Origin: Locusta migratoria
Lineage: Eukaryota > Arthropoda > Insecta > Orthoptera > Acrididae
DNA length: 64,000 nt
NCBI GenBank assembly: GCA_026315105.1
Contig: CM048745.1
Coordinates: 545,717,358 to 545,781,357, forward strand
Direction: 5' to 3'
Position numbers and translations under genes: made by a program. Positions 12,051-24,490 of this stretch are shown piece by piece. How positions within the stretch are numbered: the first letter of the stretch is position 1; each line of letters opens with the position of its first letter. The notes under the pieces are model-generated. The model saw only the letters and a program-made list of their open reading frames with translations. It was not told the DNA's origin and did not search any database.

Positions 12051-12984
12051 TACAGGATGTTACAAAAAGGTACGGCCAAATTTTCAGGAAACATTCCTCC
12101 CACACAAAGAAAGAAAATATGTTATGTGGACATGTGTCCGGAAATGCTTAATTTCCAAGTTAGAGCTCATTTTATTACTTCTTTTCAAATCACATTAATC
12201 ATGGAATGGAAACACACAACAACAGAATCTACCAACGTGACTTCAAACACTTCGTTGCAGGAAATATTCAAAATGTTCTCCGTTAGCGAAGATACATGCA
12301 TCCACCCTCCGTCGCATGGAATCCCTGATGCGCTGATGCAGCCCTGAAGAATGGCGTATTGCATCACAGCCGTCCACAATACAAGCACAAAAAGTCTCTA
12401 CATTTGGTACCAGCGTTGCGTAGACAAGCGCTTTCAAACGCCCCATAAATGAAAGTCAAGACGGTTGAGGTCAGGAGAGCGTGAATGTCATAGAATTGGT
12501 CCGCCTCTACCAATCCATCGGTCATCGAATCTGTTGTTGAGAAGCGTACGAACGCGTCGACTGAAATGTGCAGGAGCTCCATCGTGCATGAGCCACATAT
12601 TGTATCGTACTTGTAAAGGCACATGTTCTAGCAGCGCAGGTAGAGTATCCCGTATGAAATCATGATAACGTACTCTAGTGAGCGTAGTTGGAAGAACATG
12701 AGGCCCAATCAAGACATCACCAACAATTCCTACCCAAACGTTCACAGAAAATCTGTGTTGTTGACGTGAATCGAGGAAATACCGTACATACTAACGAAAG
12801 AATTGGGTATTTTGACAATTGTCTGCGCGAATTATTTCAATTTATATTAAAGAGAAACACTAAAATGAGATGTAACATGGAAATTAAGCGTTTCCGGACA
12901 CATGTTCACATAACAAATTTTCTTTCTTTGTGTGTGAGGAATGATTCCTGAAAGTTTGGCCGTACCTTTTTGTAACACCCTGTA
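12051..12984 (-). mobile_element. Tc1/mariner-type transposon, internally deleted
   Basis: A 934-bp element is flanked by TA at 12049-12050 and 12985-12986. The inverted terminal repeats are about 110 bp, starting TACAGGRTGTTACAAAAAGG, with few mismatches. Between them is the C-terminal half of a DDE transposase gene on the minus strand. The N-terminal DNA-binding part is missing, so the element is non-autonomous. Confidence 0.9.
12243..12745 (-). pseudogene. DDE transposase C-terminal half, frameshifted
   Basis: Two overlapping frames (12488-12745 and 12243-12446) together read as the DDE catalytic half of a Tc1/mariner-superfamily transposase. MHDGAPAHF is visible near residue 54 of the first frame, holding the second catalytic acidic position, followed by RWIGRGGP. 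The second frame resumes near LWGRLKAL after a frame change and an in-frame stop. The HTH domain and the first catalytic Asp region are absent. It cannot make an active enzyme. Confidence 0.88.
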
Positions 12985-13163
12985 TAAAGCTGTTCGTCAA
13001 CTGGAAAAAAATGAAAGTGACGACGGCAACATAAAGCTAGCACTCTCAAAAATAAAATTGTGAAGGCTACTTATGGAAGCAAACAGAAGATTACTTTATC
13101 TGTATCTTATATTGTGGTAGTCATGTTGAGGCTCTGACATTTCGTAGTGTCGATTGTGTACCT

Positions 13164-13323
13164 CACGGTCAGCACGGCCACTACGGTCGGGGGTTCGAAT
13201 CCCCCCTCGGGCATGGATATTTGTGCCGTCCTAGTTCGTAAGCAGTTTATAAGTAGTTTGTAAGTTTAGGGACTGATGACCCCGTAGTTAAGTCCCATAA
13301 GCTTAACAAACATTTGAACATTT
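13164..13323 (+). repeat. SINE S1, 5' truncated
   Basis: It lacks the first 45 or so bases of the head, including the A-box, but keeps the B-box, body and tail. The target-site duplication GATTGTGTACCT at 13152-13163 and 13324-13335 shows that it integrated already truncated. Confidence 0.92.
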
Positions 13324-13591
13324 GATTGTGTACCTAAAGACTATCTTCCTATAACAAGGTATGCAGCACTGTGGATTTTATGGTAGGTATACAGAGGTTT
13401 CGTCAATTCGAAGTGAACGTGTCCGGGATCCCATCGAACTATCAAAATTTACGTGTGAAGAAGAAGAAAATAGACGTCGGAAACTAAACACGTGTAAAAA
13501 ATGACCTTTTTAAAAACAAAGGTTTTAAATAGTCATTTTCATTGCCAGCCTAAAGGTTTTAACGTCTTTGCAGTATTTACTTCGCTTTATA

Positions 13592-14440
13592 TCTACATCT
13601 ACATGGAAACTCTGCAAATCACATTTAAATGTCTGGCAAAGGGTTCATTGCCCACTTTCATAACCTTTCTCTACCGTTACAGTCTCCAACAGCGCGCAGG
13701 AAGAAAGAACACCTAAATCGTTCCGTTTTCCACCAGATTTCTCTTATTTTTATTGGGATGCTCATGTCTCCCTTTGTAGGTGGGTGCTAGCAAAATATTT
13801 TCACATTCAGAAGTAAAAGTCGGTGATCGAAATTTCGCAAATAGAACTCACCGCATCAAATGACGTCGTTCTTTTAATGATTTCCACCTCAAATCGTGAA
13901 ACATTTCCGCGACGCTTTCCCCCTTCTAACGCGATGAAACAAAACGAGCTGCCCTTCTCTGAACCTTCTCAATGTCTTTCGTCAGTCTCATCTCGTTTGG
14001 GTCCCACACTGGGAACAGTACTCCAAGAGAAGACGCACAAGTGTGATGTAAGCAGTCACTTTGGTCGAGCTGTTGCATCTTCGAAGTATTATGCCAATGA
14101 AACGTAATATTTGGTTCGCCTTCCCCACAATAATTCAAAAAATGTTCAAATGTTTGTAAATCTATCGGACCAAACTGTGTGGTCATCAGTCCGTAGCTTA
14201 CAAACTACTTAAACCTAGGTAAACTAACCTAAGGACATCACACACACCCATGCCCCAGGGAGGACTCGAACCTCCACGGCGAGCAACCGCGCACTTCGCA
14301 GCGAGACGCTTTAGACCGCTCGGCTACTCCACCGCGGCCACACAATAATTTCTATGTGTTCTCTCCAGTCTAAGTTGTTCGTAATTGGAACTCCTAGGTA
14401 TATGGTAGAATTTACGACCTTAACGTTATAACGGTGGAGT
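13592..14440 (-). mobile_element. LINE-N copy b
   Basis: The 3' part of the same Jockey/CR1-type element as copy a. The 3' end is at about 13592 (complement of CTACATCTACATGGAAACTC), then the C-terminal coding region with stops. The S2 SINE at 14136-14340 interrupts it and homology resumes to about 14440. On the minus strand a WDPN-type block, as in other copies, is recognisable near 14000. Confidence 0.8.
14136..14340 (-). repeat. SINE S2 inserted in LINE-N copy b
   Basis: Full-length S2, minus strand, with target-site duplication CACAATAATT at 14126-14135 and 14341-14350 taken from the LINE sequence. Confidence 0.92.
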
Positions 14441-15894
14441 GCCTGTCTCTGGGAAGACAGAATGTGCCTGTAGTTGTTATGGCGCTTGTATTTATGGGAA
14501 ACTCGTAATTCCGAGACTCGAAATATCGATACTCCACGCTATCGAGTTCATTGTACTTATTGTCTAATTTTCTTTAGATTTTCGTTTTTAGGTAGAAAAT
14601 GTCACAACTACGAGAATTACTGTCGATTTCTCTAAACCTGTTCGCCTTCCATGTTGTCTTCTTCAGCCTCCTGATTAGGCTTACACACACTCAAGACGTC
14701 TTACTACAGGGAGGGGAAAAACTAGTGATGTGTGGTGGAACGTAAATATAGAGAAATTTTAACTTAATTACGTAAGTAGAGGAGCCGAATATTCGGTTAC
14801 GGTATCGGGCACAAATAATCTTTCGCTCGCACTGTACTTATCCAACGGTTAGCGTTTTACTGTAACTTCCAGCACTTCCTCCCTATAACACTTCCTTTAT
14901 CACTGCCACCGGGAATGACCTACTTGATATCGATCTGCAGTACGGGTATCGCTAATGGTATTCTCACACGCTCCTTGTCTCGTTATCGATGACGCGTCAA
15001 ATCCGAATCTCCATTCCTCCATTAGCACTGTATATAAATTTCGGCCCAATGGCGCTCGCGATATAAAAAGACGCAGCATTAGGCAAAGTGTCACTGACAC
15101 GGGACTGGCTATACCCACGAACGATCGATGTGGATGGTAGGGAACGGGCGGGCACTTGACCCGTGGCTGCGGTTGAAAGGAGCGCCGGTGTGCGGGGGTG
15201 TGTCGGTGCGTGGCGCACGTGGTGGGGGTGGCTAGATAAGGGGTGCTCCACAAATTACCGCGTCAGGCCTGCGCGGCGACTCCAATTACAGGCTGTCAGC
15301 GGCCAAGGTGTCCACCCTGCGCGCTGACGAAGCCCCGGGGGAAAACCTGTCAGCCTGCACCCGATAACGTTAATACGGGCGTCAGCACTTGTCGCCCGCT
15401 GCAACCGGTGCATCGTGTATGAAGCAATACGCCGTCTATTTCTAGCGCCATAGCTATCAATATACAGGGTGATTAAACTTTCAAAACGCTGCGATAATAA
15501 CATCACTGGTGAGAATCACGTCAAACTATTATCGGAAAACATCGTTATATAAATACGCTAACACGAAAATTGTGGTACACATTACTAATTTATTCGTACA
15601 AGAAGGCCAATGAAAGTTACATAATTCGAAAGATTGTTTGTCTTAGATTTCACGAATATAAATATTATATGTGCCTTTATCCATTAAAAGTGGTAAAACG
15701 AAGTAGATATTTTCCTATCTACAACCTGGATCAAGTTCTACATTCTACAACAATCAGCTCACTGATTGGCTATTCGCCACGACCAAAGATGCTGTAATGC
15801 AGCGCATATGCAGTATTAAAATAACGTATTAAAATAAGTGAATATCGAAACATGGAATGCTCCCAACTCACTTTCTTGTGCCGTTCAAATGCTT
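14441..15894. other. Unassigned, with a GC-rich block at about 14900-15430
   Basis: The segment 14900-15430 is clearly richer in G+C and CpG than its surroundings, carries no known repeat, and includes a TATA-like GTATATAAATTTCGG near 15029. Overlapping frames of 83-117 codons on the minus strand are probably by-products of base composition. It could be an unrepeated regulatory region or a non-coding exon. From about 15540 to 15640 the sequence resembles 16230-16335 in the same direction. Confidence 0.4.
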
Positions 15895-15904
15895 CATTTT
15901 CGCA

Positions 15905-16098
15905 ATTCAAGTGTTTGTAGAGCTTATGGGACTTAACTACGGGATCATCAGTCCCTAATCTTACAAACTACTTATGAACTAGCTATAACTAAGGAAGGCA
16001 CAAGTATCCCTGCCCGAGGGGGGATTCGAACCCCCGACCGTAGTGGCCATGCAGACCGTGACTGAAGCGCCGCAGTCCCTTCGGCCACCGCGGCCGGC
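15905..16098 (-). repeat. SINE S1
   Basis: Full-length S1 with near-exact target-site duplication CATTTTCGCA / CATTTTCACA at 15895-15904 and 16099-16108. Confidence 0.9.
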
Positions 16099-16108
16099 AT
16101 TTTCACAG

Positions 16109-16822
16109 TGATTAAGGGTGGTTAAAGGAAATTGATGTTTTCATACGAATGTCGATATAAATGATGATGCACCGGGGGAGGCATGTAGCGATGCACTGGT
16201 GTTGTCATCTCTGGAATTCTGAATATCGCAGTATCGAAATAACATTATTTCTTGGCGTTGTATAAATTTACGAACACCGAAATTGTACTGCCATTTCAAA
16301 TATTAGGCTAATGAAAGTTATATAATTCTAACATGGCATGAGAAGTATATACTTCCGTTTTTATTTCTTGTTCCTTAACACGTAAAAGATACCGTTTCAT
16401 ACCTCACAGTGCCGGTTAAATTTTGCCAAATATTCCAGCGGCCTCCTATGATAATGTTGGCAACGGTTGCTAAATAGTGAGAATCCTGTGAGTCTTCATT
16501 TTAGCCAATCGCTTGACAACGCTGATGTTTTCTCATGGAATCTTCGCTTTACGAGGCCAATTATTTTTACTGAGCGAACGAGAGTACATACAAGAACCTG
16601 TCAACCATAAAGCAGGAACAGCATTATTTTTTTACTTCATGTTCTATGCGATAAACTAATCGAGTCATTCTATGTGGTTCTAACAAATGGGCAAAGATTT
16701 TCTATCGTGTTGTTGATGTTGCCAACATAATCACGCGAGGCCGCCGACATTGTACGTAAAAGTTTACCCCCAGTGACCATTGTAAACACAATGGGTCGAT
16801 TTTCGACCACAGGCAATACTAG
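16109..16822. other. Unassigned; holds the second copy of a roughly 100-bp direct repeat
   Basis: 16230-16335 is a diverged direct repeat of 15540-15640 (shared core AATGAAAGTTA.ATAATTC). The two flank the S1 SINE at 15905-16098. Element class unknown. Confidence 0.4.
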
Positions 16823-17708
16823 TTTAAATAAATACTCTGCAAGTCACATTGAAATGCATGACAGAGAGTTCATCGAAACCCTTTTATGATGGTTCTCCAA
16901 GTTGCGTTCTCTAATAGTTCGCAGAAAAAAGGAACACCTGAATCTTCCCGTTAGCGATCTGATTTCTCTATTTTATTTTGATGATCATGTCATCCTATGT
17001 AGGTGAGTGCTAACAAAATCTGTTCGCGTTCGTAAGAGAAATTTGGTGAATAAACTTCGCAAATATATCTCGCCGTAACGAATAATGGCTTTCTTTTAAT
17101 GATTTCCACCCCAACTCGTGCATCATTGCCGTAACACTCTCGTCCCTATATCGCAATAATTCAAAAAGAGCTGCCCTTCACTGAACTTTCTCTAAATCGT
17201 CCATCAGTCCCACTCCAAAATAGGACGCGAAAGCGTGCTGTATGCAGTCTCTTTAGTACAACTGTTGCATCTTCTAAGTGTTCTGCCAACGTAACGTAGT
17301 CTGTGGTTCGCTTTCCCTACAATATTTCCTCTGCTCCTTCCAATTTAAGTTATTTGTAATTGTTACTCCAAGGTATTTACTTTAATTTACGGCCTGTAGT
17401 GTTGACTGATTTATTGTAAACTAGCTTAAACCCGCGGCTCCACTCGCGTGTTGGTTGTTTACGATAGATAAGCTATCTTTCAGTAGTGTGCTATGAGACT
17501 GGTTTTGAAGGATGAAATGAAATAAAACACCTTTTTCAGAAACAAACATTTGTAATTAACATTCGAATAAAAAAGTAAAATTATGTGAAGTGCTTAATGA
17601 TTTACAATAAATAATACATACATTATTCCTTATAGCCTGTGTTGCAATATCTCAACACGTATGGTGAGAGTAATGTCCAAATTCATTTTAATTTCATTTT
17701 AGGGCATT

Positions 17709-17927
17709 CTAGTAAACTATGTTATTTGTAGCATTGCTTGGAGCGTAAATGTAGAGACTTTTTGGGTTGCCAAACCTTGAGCAAGCGACGTAGAATTGAC
17801 CATGTGAAAAACATGAGGACTGTAAATGGATTCCTGAGACGTTTAATGATTGTCCTCCAGATTTGTTAATTGTCATGGCAAAAGCTAGACGAACTGGAAA
17901 CTGAAGTCTATTGAACTGAAATGGCAT
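17709..17927 (-). pseudogene. Helitron Rep/helicase, C-terminal fragment
   Basis: A 72-residue frame matches the last part of a PIF1-type Helitron helicase: the LAFAMTINKS block with the motif V region, then FSHGQFYVACSR (motif VI, with its arginine). One residue of motif V is unusual: KSGGQS replaces the typical KSQGQ. Walker A, motifs II-IV and the Rep HUH nuclease are absent. The start codon is internal, so this is a relic. Confidence 0.88.
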
Positions 17928-18361
17928 ATCTGAAGGGATTAAAGGAAATTGAGCAATAATGACTGTAATAACAGCACAGATTGATCACTTGATGTAATGG
18001 GCGAAAGGTCAAATGGTTTCTTTAAAGAGATGTATTAAAAGAAATTTATTTTTTACTGCTTTATTTATTTATTCTTATATTTCCTTACAGAGAAAGAGCT
18101 GAAGACATTGTAGCACGCATAGACCAAAGATACGGTCCGTGGCATCATGTTTCGCTGTCTGTAACCTCGTTGCTAAAGAATCGCAAACGTCATCGCTGGC
18201 CTTCAGTCCAATTTTTTTTAATAATTTGACGACTTTCAATCACCATATCTTCCACCTCCTTATAGCTATCGGCAAAACTGCTACGGTGTACAGGAGACTT
18301 CGGACAACAATTACACACAGACCATTCGTTTGCGTTCTGTAGTTTTCGCTGCAGAGCGAAA

Positions 18362-18405
18362 TATTAACACACACACAAAAACACACACACACACACATAC
18401 ATGTA
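18362..18405. repeat. CA-rich microsatellite
   Basis: ACACACAC runs broken by short A tracts. It lies inside Helitron-1 at the place where Helitron-2 has a TG run on the other strand, so the microsatellite belongs to the Helitron family. Confidence 0.9.
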
Positions 18406-19010
18406 GAATTTTATATACACGGATAACGTTCCATCCCAATATACTCCACCCTTTTATCATTATCAACCCTCAAGCAACAATGTACCAATAAAACCATTTT
18501 CAAAGAGTAAATATAATTTTCAAAGAGTAATTATTGTGCCGCACTTCGCGTTATATTCTTCAAATTACTAAATATTTATCAGATCACTATAAAACCATGC
18601 CTAAAACCTTCCTCAGGTATAAATTAGTAACTATAAAAATATTCAAGTCTCTGCGTCTTGTCGTTCGGACGTGATAAGCGTACACCGAACAGACATTCAC
18701 ATTAATATATACAGATAAATATCTATCCGATCGCCATTAAACCGTGCCTAAAGCCTTCCCTGGGCAGACATTAGTAACTGTACAGATTTTTAGCTCTTTA
18801 TGTCTTGTGGTTCAGACGTGATAAACGTACACCGTACAGACATTCACATTTATAGATATAGATGAAGTTTAACGGGCTTCTTTTAGTGGTTATATGAATG
18901 ACTTGACACATTTTGTAAGGGCCAATTGCCATGTTTTGCACTATGTGACTTTACTAACCGATAAGTGCAGAACAAAAATAAATAATGTGAAAGTAGTCAA
19001 TACGTGGCAT

Positions 19011-19335
19011 AGCCAGAGGTTGATTACCAAAAGGTTTCGGCTTCAACTAAGAGAAGTAAAAATTTTTTTGTTATATGAAATGAAGAGACAGTCGTTTGTG
19101 AGAAACAGAGTTCACGTTCAAGTTATAAATGTAAATTACATGAGACAAGATTTTAAAAAGGAGAACTTAAATTTCGTAACAATTCGCGCCACTACGTGTC
19201 GCGTGTGTGGCCAGCACTATAGGTGGCATGTCACTGACGTCCTGATTTTTAAATCTTGTTTCATGTAACTTTCATTTGTAACCTGAACGTGAGATCTGTT
19301 GGTCAAAAACCACTGTCTGTTCATTTCATGTAACT

Positions 19336-19367
<32 letters not shown>

Positions 19368-19593
19368 TTCTGATGAAGTCTTCCATAGTTCCCTTCCTTT
19401 GGACTCGAATCCCGGCTGGATATACATTTGCAGTTTTGGCTATTTGCAGTTGATGTCATATATTCTGTGAATATGAAAGAGGAACAACTGTAGGATCAGA
19501 AGTGACGTTTGTTCTTTTCGAAAAGACGCCACAGGTTTTTCCAGAGTTGAAGCCGAAACCGTGGTAAAGTAATCAACCTCTAGCTTTGCAACC
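19011..19593. mobile_element. Foldback-type inverted repeat
   Basis: Outer arms 19011-19048 and 19544-19593 are inverted (AGAGGTTGATTACC against its complement). Inner arms 19087-19159 and 19246-19319 are inverted as well. The right side is longer and includes a TATT microsatellite at about 19325-19362. The 124-codon frame at 18894-19268 is a translation of the left arm. No target duplication was found, so the true ends are uncertain. Confidence 0.65.
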
Positions 19594-19599
19594 GATGAG

Positions 19600-20929
19600 C
19601 TGTATATTATTAGTATTAATCTTTCACGAACGGTAGCTGTCTCAACAGACATTTTTAAAATTGTATCTTGTCTTTCTTTTAAAAGAAAGGGGCAAGATAA
19701 CTTTCTGGATGGGCGTCTTATTTAGCAGTAGCTACGATATAAATAGGAGATAGGATCAGCGAGCTCAGGATAACATAGAGAGGTCGTAAAATGACGGTGA
19801 AATGAAGCCGGCAGGAGAGCTTGACACCCAACTAACATGGCAGAGCATGAATCATTCTAGTGCCAAGCGCCACCAAGCCACAGCTGCGAGCACAGGGTAG
19901 TTTGCTGAGTTCGCTGTCTGTTAATTCGGTAAAACTGCAGAGTCTATTGCCCGTGTTTTTAGCATGGCCCGTATGTTGGAAACAGTAAATAGATTGTTTC
20001 TAGGCCGGAGATTCGGGCGCTACGCACCCTTACATACTTAAAAATAAAGACTTCTTGTTTAACCTATACGTAACCTAACTTTCACTTAAGATGATCACTG
20101 TTTCGTTGTTGCCAACATTTGCAGAGCGTGGGCAACAGACTATGCAGTTTACCCGTTAATTCCTTTTTCATATATTTAAGGTGTTCCTTTTTGACAATCT
20201 ATTTTTGCCATAAACAAGTGCAATTTTCAGCAAGGGATAGCAAATCATTCTATTATATAACACAGAAGCATATTTTCCCTATATCGGTTAAACCTTTTAT
20301 AAGTCTAGGAGTACTGAACGTATCGTCATTCGATTTCTTTCAGTTTCTTCTTTAAAATGCTGCGATAAACGTAAGCTATATTTAATGTCAATAGAAACAA
20401 GTGAAGACTCTAAAATAAGAATAACAACATATAATCGTTTACCTCTTCTGCACTTTAGTCAGACTCTGGAGCCTAAACTATGAGAGCTTGGGCAGTGTAC
20501 GTAGTACAGAATTGCAGAACTCACAACATCTAAAAGAAAAATGAAATACGCGAGAGCATGTGTCTAAATTTTACGTGTGAACCACAATAATCAATTTTCT
20601 CTTCTAAAGTGCTAGCGCCAAATGGCTTCAGACTACAAATATAGTCATTGTAGGAGATCTGTACAAGTTAGACATATGATCTCGTAGCAATTTTTTTAAA
20701 TCGTCCTAAGTTCTATTATTGTATACTATGTAGTTTAGCATATCTCTCATAGTTTACGCTACACACGTCATGAAAGTGGTATAAAATTCTACGTTATTAA
20801 TTTTATTTTAATTATTTCAAATTTTCTTATTGACATTTAATATAGTCTACGTTGATCTGAGAATTATAAGGCAAGAAATTAAAAGAAACCGCATTTCGAT
20901 ACATTCTGCAGTTCTCGAGTTAACGAAGT
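19600..20929. other. Unassigned stretch
   Basis: AT-rich sequence without recognised coding potential. It may be the body of the Helitron whose 3' end lies at 20930-20973, but no 5' end was identified. Confidence 0.5.
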
Positions 20930-20973
20930 TTAAATATTACCCGTGCAAAGCCGGGGCGGGTCAGCAAGTTAGT
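20930..20973 (+). mobile_element. Helitron-like 3' terminus
   Basis: ACCCGTGCAAAGCCGGGG can fold as the short GC hairpin seen at insect Helitron 3' ends. It is followed by GGGTCAGCAAGTTAGT, a diverged form of the usual CAGCTAGT end. The matching 5' end was not found. Confidence 0.5.
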
Positions 20974-22482
20974 AAAAAATAAAGTGTTAAGTCGTAATTA
21001 TATTTAATACAAAGAGTGTAACATAAAACTGTTTATCGAAATTGGTCACAAAGTACAAGGTCAGTGGGCAATAGAATTTGTACTCACTGGTGGGCAAGCT
21101 CGCTGAAAGTAACGAGTAGAATTTGAAAGGTTCCACCGCTCTATTCTGTCGAAATATGTAAGAAAACTACGGGAGCTATAAAGAAGTTGTTTGAGTAAAA
21201 AGAAAGTTCATTTCATTATCTACAACTTTCTCGCTGACGAAAATTTTCTGACCCCAAAACAAAAACTGTGGCAGGCGACTGAGTTTTTCATTTCGTTATT
21301 TTAATTTGAAATAAGAGTAATAGCTTCAAATATTATTTTTATAGAAACGAAATAAGTATTGTAGTTGCTAAGAACACTGTTGCATTCCTTCAGTATTCAC
21401 CTGTCTGCGTGAAAAATTTGATAATTTTTTTCCTATTCTAAAGGGCTCAAATGGCAATGTAACTGACGCGAGGGCTATTTTAAGAACTATGCATTTATTG
21501 CCCCAACTCAATTTCTATACCCATCCAAAATGGCTACCGTGCCTTCACTGCCTATACGCTGTACTCGCTGGCAAGGATGTTTTCAGGATTGGAGTGATTT
21601 TTCAATCTATCTCCCTGGAAGGCAGGTTAAACCATAGCACCGCTAGGGGGGGGGGGGGGGAGGAGCAAAAATTGCCCGCGGTATTTGTTTTATATATCTA
21701 GTTGTTGGAGTAAAGAAGTAAGAATTTAGGTAGTTGTAGAAAAATATCTAGAGTATATGCTGTCACGGTTTTATAATTTTTGTGAATTATTTCAATCTGC
21801 CTATTACATTTAAGTGCGGGTAGTTTTTGCCTCCCCCCCCCCTCTTAGACATCGGTGAGACAATTTTTCTCATTAAAATATTTCTCAGTACGACAGAAAG
21901 AAATGCAGTTTCTGTCTGTTGGTACCGCTGTATTACGTTGCCGTTGTTTTGAAATAAATCTCCATTGCTGTTAGACCAGATCTACATTACTCGCAGTTCT
22001 AATAAAATGTCTCGCCAGTATAAGAATTACTGCAACTGTTCAAGCTGTTGACTTTTATTCAAGAGTAAGATGTCACATCTGTTTGAAAACAAAAAACTCT
22101 TAAAGGGAAAAGGACAAGATGACAAATGTGTCTATTGTTTGTGACAGGTGTTCCAAGTGTGTGTGTTCCACTCATTCTACAAAAACAATCATATGCACAA
22201 ATTGTGAAATTGAAAGTGACAGTGAGTAGGAAGGAAAACGTCAATTTAATTTTTTACTTTGATTTTCTCTTTTCGTATTTGTGGTTTGGTATAGTATGTT
22301 CTTTACGATTTATTAATACTATTCAGATGGATATCTAAGTGTTAGTTTCATGATAAAAATATAACAACATTTCTCATATTCATTAATTTATTTGTTGTGT
22401 TTGCATCTGTTATAATGTTCCTGTTAACTATGGAAAGGATGTTGCAATCTAATAAAGAAATTCCTAGTTCATTAAATAATCT
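20974..22482. other. Unassigned; inverted G-run/C-run pair
   Basis: Around 21640-21675 a G run is followed by AAAATTGCCCGC, and around 21810-21850 the complement occurs with a C run. A third, related C-rich block is at about 23627-23665. These are pieces of one unnamed repeat. No gene recognised. Confidence 0.45.
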
Positions 22483-23575
22483 TCTACATCTATAAATGTG
22501 AATGTCTGTTCGGTGTACGTTTATCACATCTGAACCACAAGATATAAAAAAGCTAAAAGTTTGTACAGTTACTAATGTCTACACGGGGAAGGTTTTAGGC
22601 ACGGTTTTATGGCGATCGGATAGCTATCTATATATATTAATGTGTATGTCTGTTCGGTGTACGCTTATCACGTCCGAACGACAAGACGCAGAGACTTAAA
22701 TATTTGTACAGCTTCTAATTTATACCTGAGGAAAGTTTTAGGCACGGTTTTATAGCGATTTCATAGATATTTAGTAACTTGTAGAATATAACGCGAAATG
22801 CGGAACAATAATGATTCTTTGAAGTTTATATTTACTCTTTGAAAACGGTTTTATTGGTTGCATTGTTGCTTGAGGATTGATAATGATAAAAGGGTGGAGT
22901 ATATTGAGATGGAAAGATATCGGTGGATATAAAATTCTACGTGTGTGTGTTAATATTGCGCTCTGCAGCGAAACCTACAAAACGCAAACGAATTGTGTGT
23001 TTGTATGTGTGTGTGTCTGTGTAATTGTTGTCCGAAGTCTCCCGTTGTACACCATAGCAGTTCCATTCCGACAGCTATAAGGAGGTGGAAGATACGGTGG
23101 TTGAAAGTCGTCAAATTATTAAAAAAATGGGACTGAAGATCAGCGATGACGTCTGCGAGTCTATAGAAAGGAGGTTACGTACAGCGAAACGTGATGCCAC
23201 AGACCAATATCTTTGGTCTATGCGTGCTACAATGTCTTCAGATCTTTCTCTGTAAGGATAAGCATACGAATAAGGAAATATAAGAATAAATAAATAAAGC
23301 AGTAAAAAACAAATTTCTTTTAATACATCTCGTTAAAAAAAGTCGATTTGACGTTTCGCGCATTACATCAAGTGATCCATCTGTGATATTATTAGAATCA
23401 TTACTTTTGAATTTCGTGATTGGATTTTTACCTGTGATTTCTAATATATTTTCTGATAAATGTAACATGTTTTTAGAAAATAGGAGATGGACAGAGAGAG
23501 AGTGGATAGAAAAAGTACTAACTCAGGGTTCGAATAAATAAATAAATACTCGGGCAACGCCGGGTTTTCAGCTAG
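22483..23575 (+). mobile_element. Helitron-2, non-autonomous
   Basis: It begins TCTACATCTATAAATG at 22483 and ends CAGCTAG at 23575 before T, with a 6-bp hairpin (ACTCGG...CCGGGT) just upstream. The 5' end contains two related tandem units of about 140 bp, each starting near ATGTCTGTTCGGTGTACG (about 22502 and 22648). A TG microsatellite lies at about 22996-23030. There is no coding capacity. Confidence 0.88.
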
Positions 23576-24490
23576 TAAAAAATAAATAAGCAAAAATAAA
23601 TTGTTAAAAAGTGAAAAGAACGTGAGGGCAATTTTTGCCCCCGCCCCCCTTAGACATCTATGTGACAGATCCGAGCTTAGTGGTGCTAGGATTAATGCTT
23701 GTTACTATAATAATATCAAGAAATACAGGTAAAATCTATCGCTGTTGTCTTTAGTTCGAAGACTGCTCTGATGCAGCTCTCCACCCAATTCGATGCTGAG
23801 CAACCCTCATAATAACGTCAACCAACATCCATTTCAACCTTCTTACTGTATTCGTCTTTTTGTCTGCCTTTGCTACTTTCATCCCAGACACTACTCTTCA
23901 ACGGTAAACTGACGATTCCTTGATGTCTAAGCAGGTGTCCCACCGATCGAACTATTAATATAGATATCCCAGATTTTTTTGGTCCCCATTTCGGTTCAGT
24001 AGCTCCTCACTAATTACGCGATCTACCCACACAATCTTCAGCATTCGTCTGAAGCATCACATTTCAAAAGCTTCTAGGCTCTCGTGTGAACTATTTATCG
24101 TCCATGTTTCATTCCCGTACAAGGCGACTCGCAGCACAAATTCCATCAGTAAACACTTCCTACCACTGAAGTTAACATTCGATATTAACAAATTTCAATG
24201 TTTAAGAATCGTTCATCTTCACTTTGCCATTCTGAATTTTATGTCAGTTTTACAGCGACAATCCTCCCGTAGAGGGTCACGGTTCTTTCGTGGCGAGCAC
24301 GGGACCCCGTGCTAATGCAGACTTCCTTCCGCGGTGGCCGAGGGGATTGAGGCGCTCCAGTCACGGTCCGCACGGCCACTACCGTCGGGGGTTCGAATCC
24401 CCCCTCGGGCATGGATATTTGTGCCGTCCTCAGGATTAGGTAGTTCATAAGTAGTTTGTAAGTTTAGGGACTGATGACCCCGTAGTTAAG

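Larger units (their letters stand above)
17421..18862 (-). mobile_element. Helitron-1 (rolling-circle transposon) with helicase tail
   Basis: Reading the minus strand, the element starts TCTATATCTATAAATG at 18862 and ends CTAG at 17424-17421, preceded by a 7-bp hairpin (ACACGCG...CGCGGGT, one mismatch). It sits between a host A and T inside LINE-N and makes no target duplication, as expected for Helitrons. Its 5' half is shared with the non-autonomous copies at 22483-23575 and 28835-29964; its 3' part carries the end of a helicase gene. It looks like a deletion derivative of the autonomous parent. Confidence 0.9.
16823..18905 (-). mobile_element. LINE-N copy c, split by a Helitron
   Basis: 16823-17420 matches the 3' region of LINE-N. 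It breaks at TTATTGTAAA and continues at 18863 with GAAGTTTAACGGGCTTC, the block that follows directly in copy a (compare about 368-400). The 1442 bp between are a Helitron. Right limit approximate. Confidence 0.85.

Noticed and set aside
18894..19268. 124-codon frame on +
   Set aside because: Spans the end of LINE-N copy c and a foldback arm; no domain recognised.
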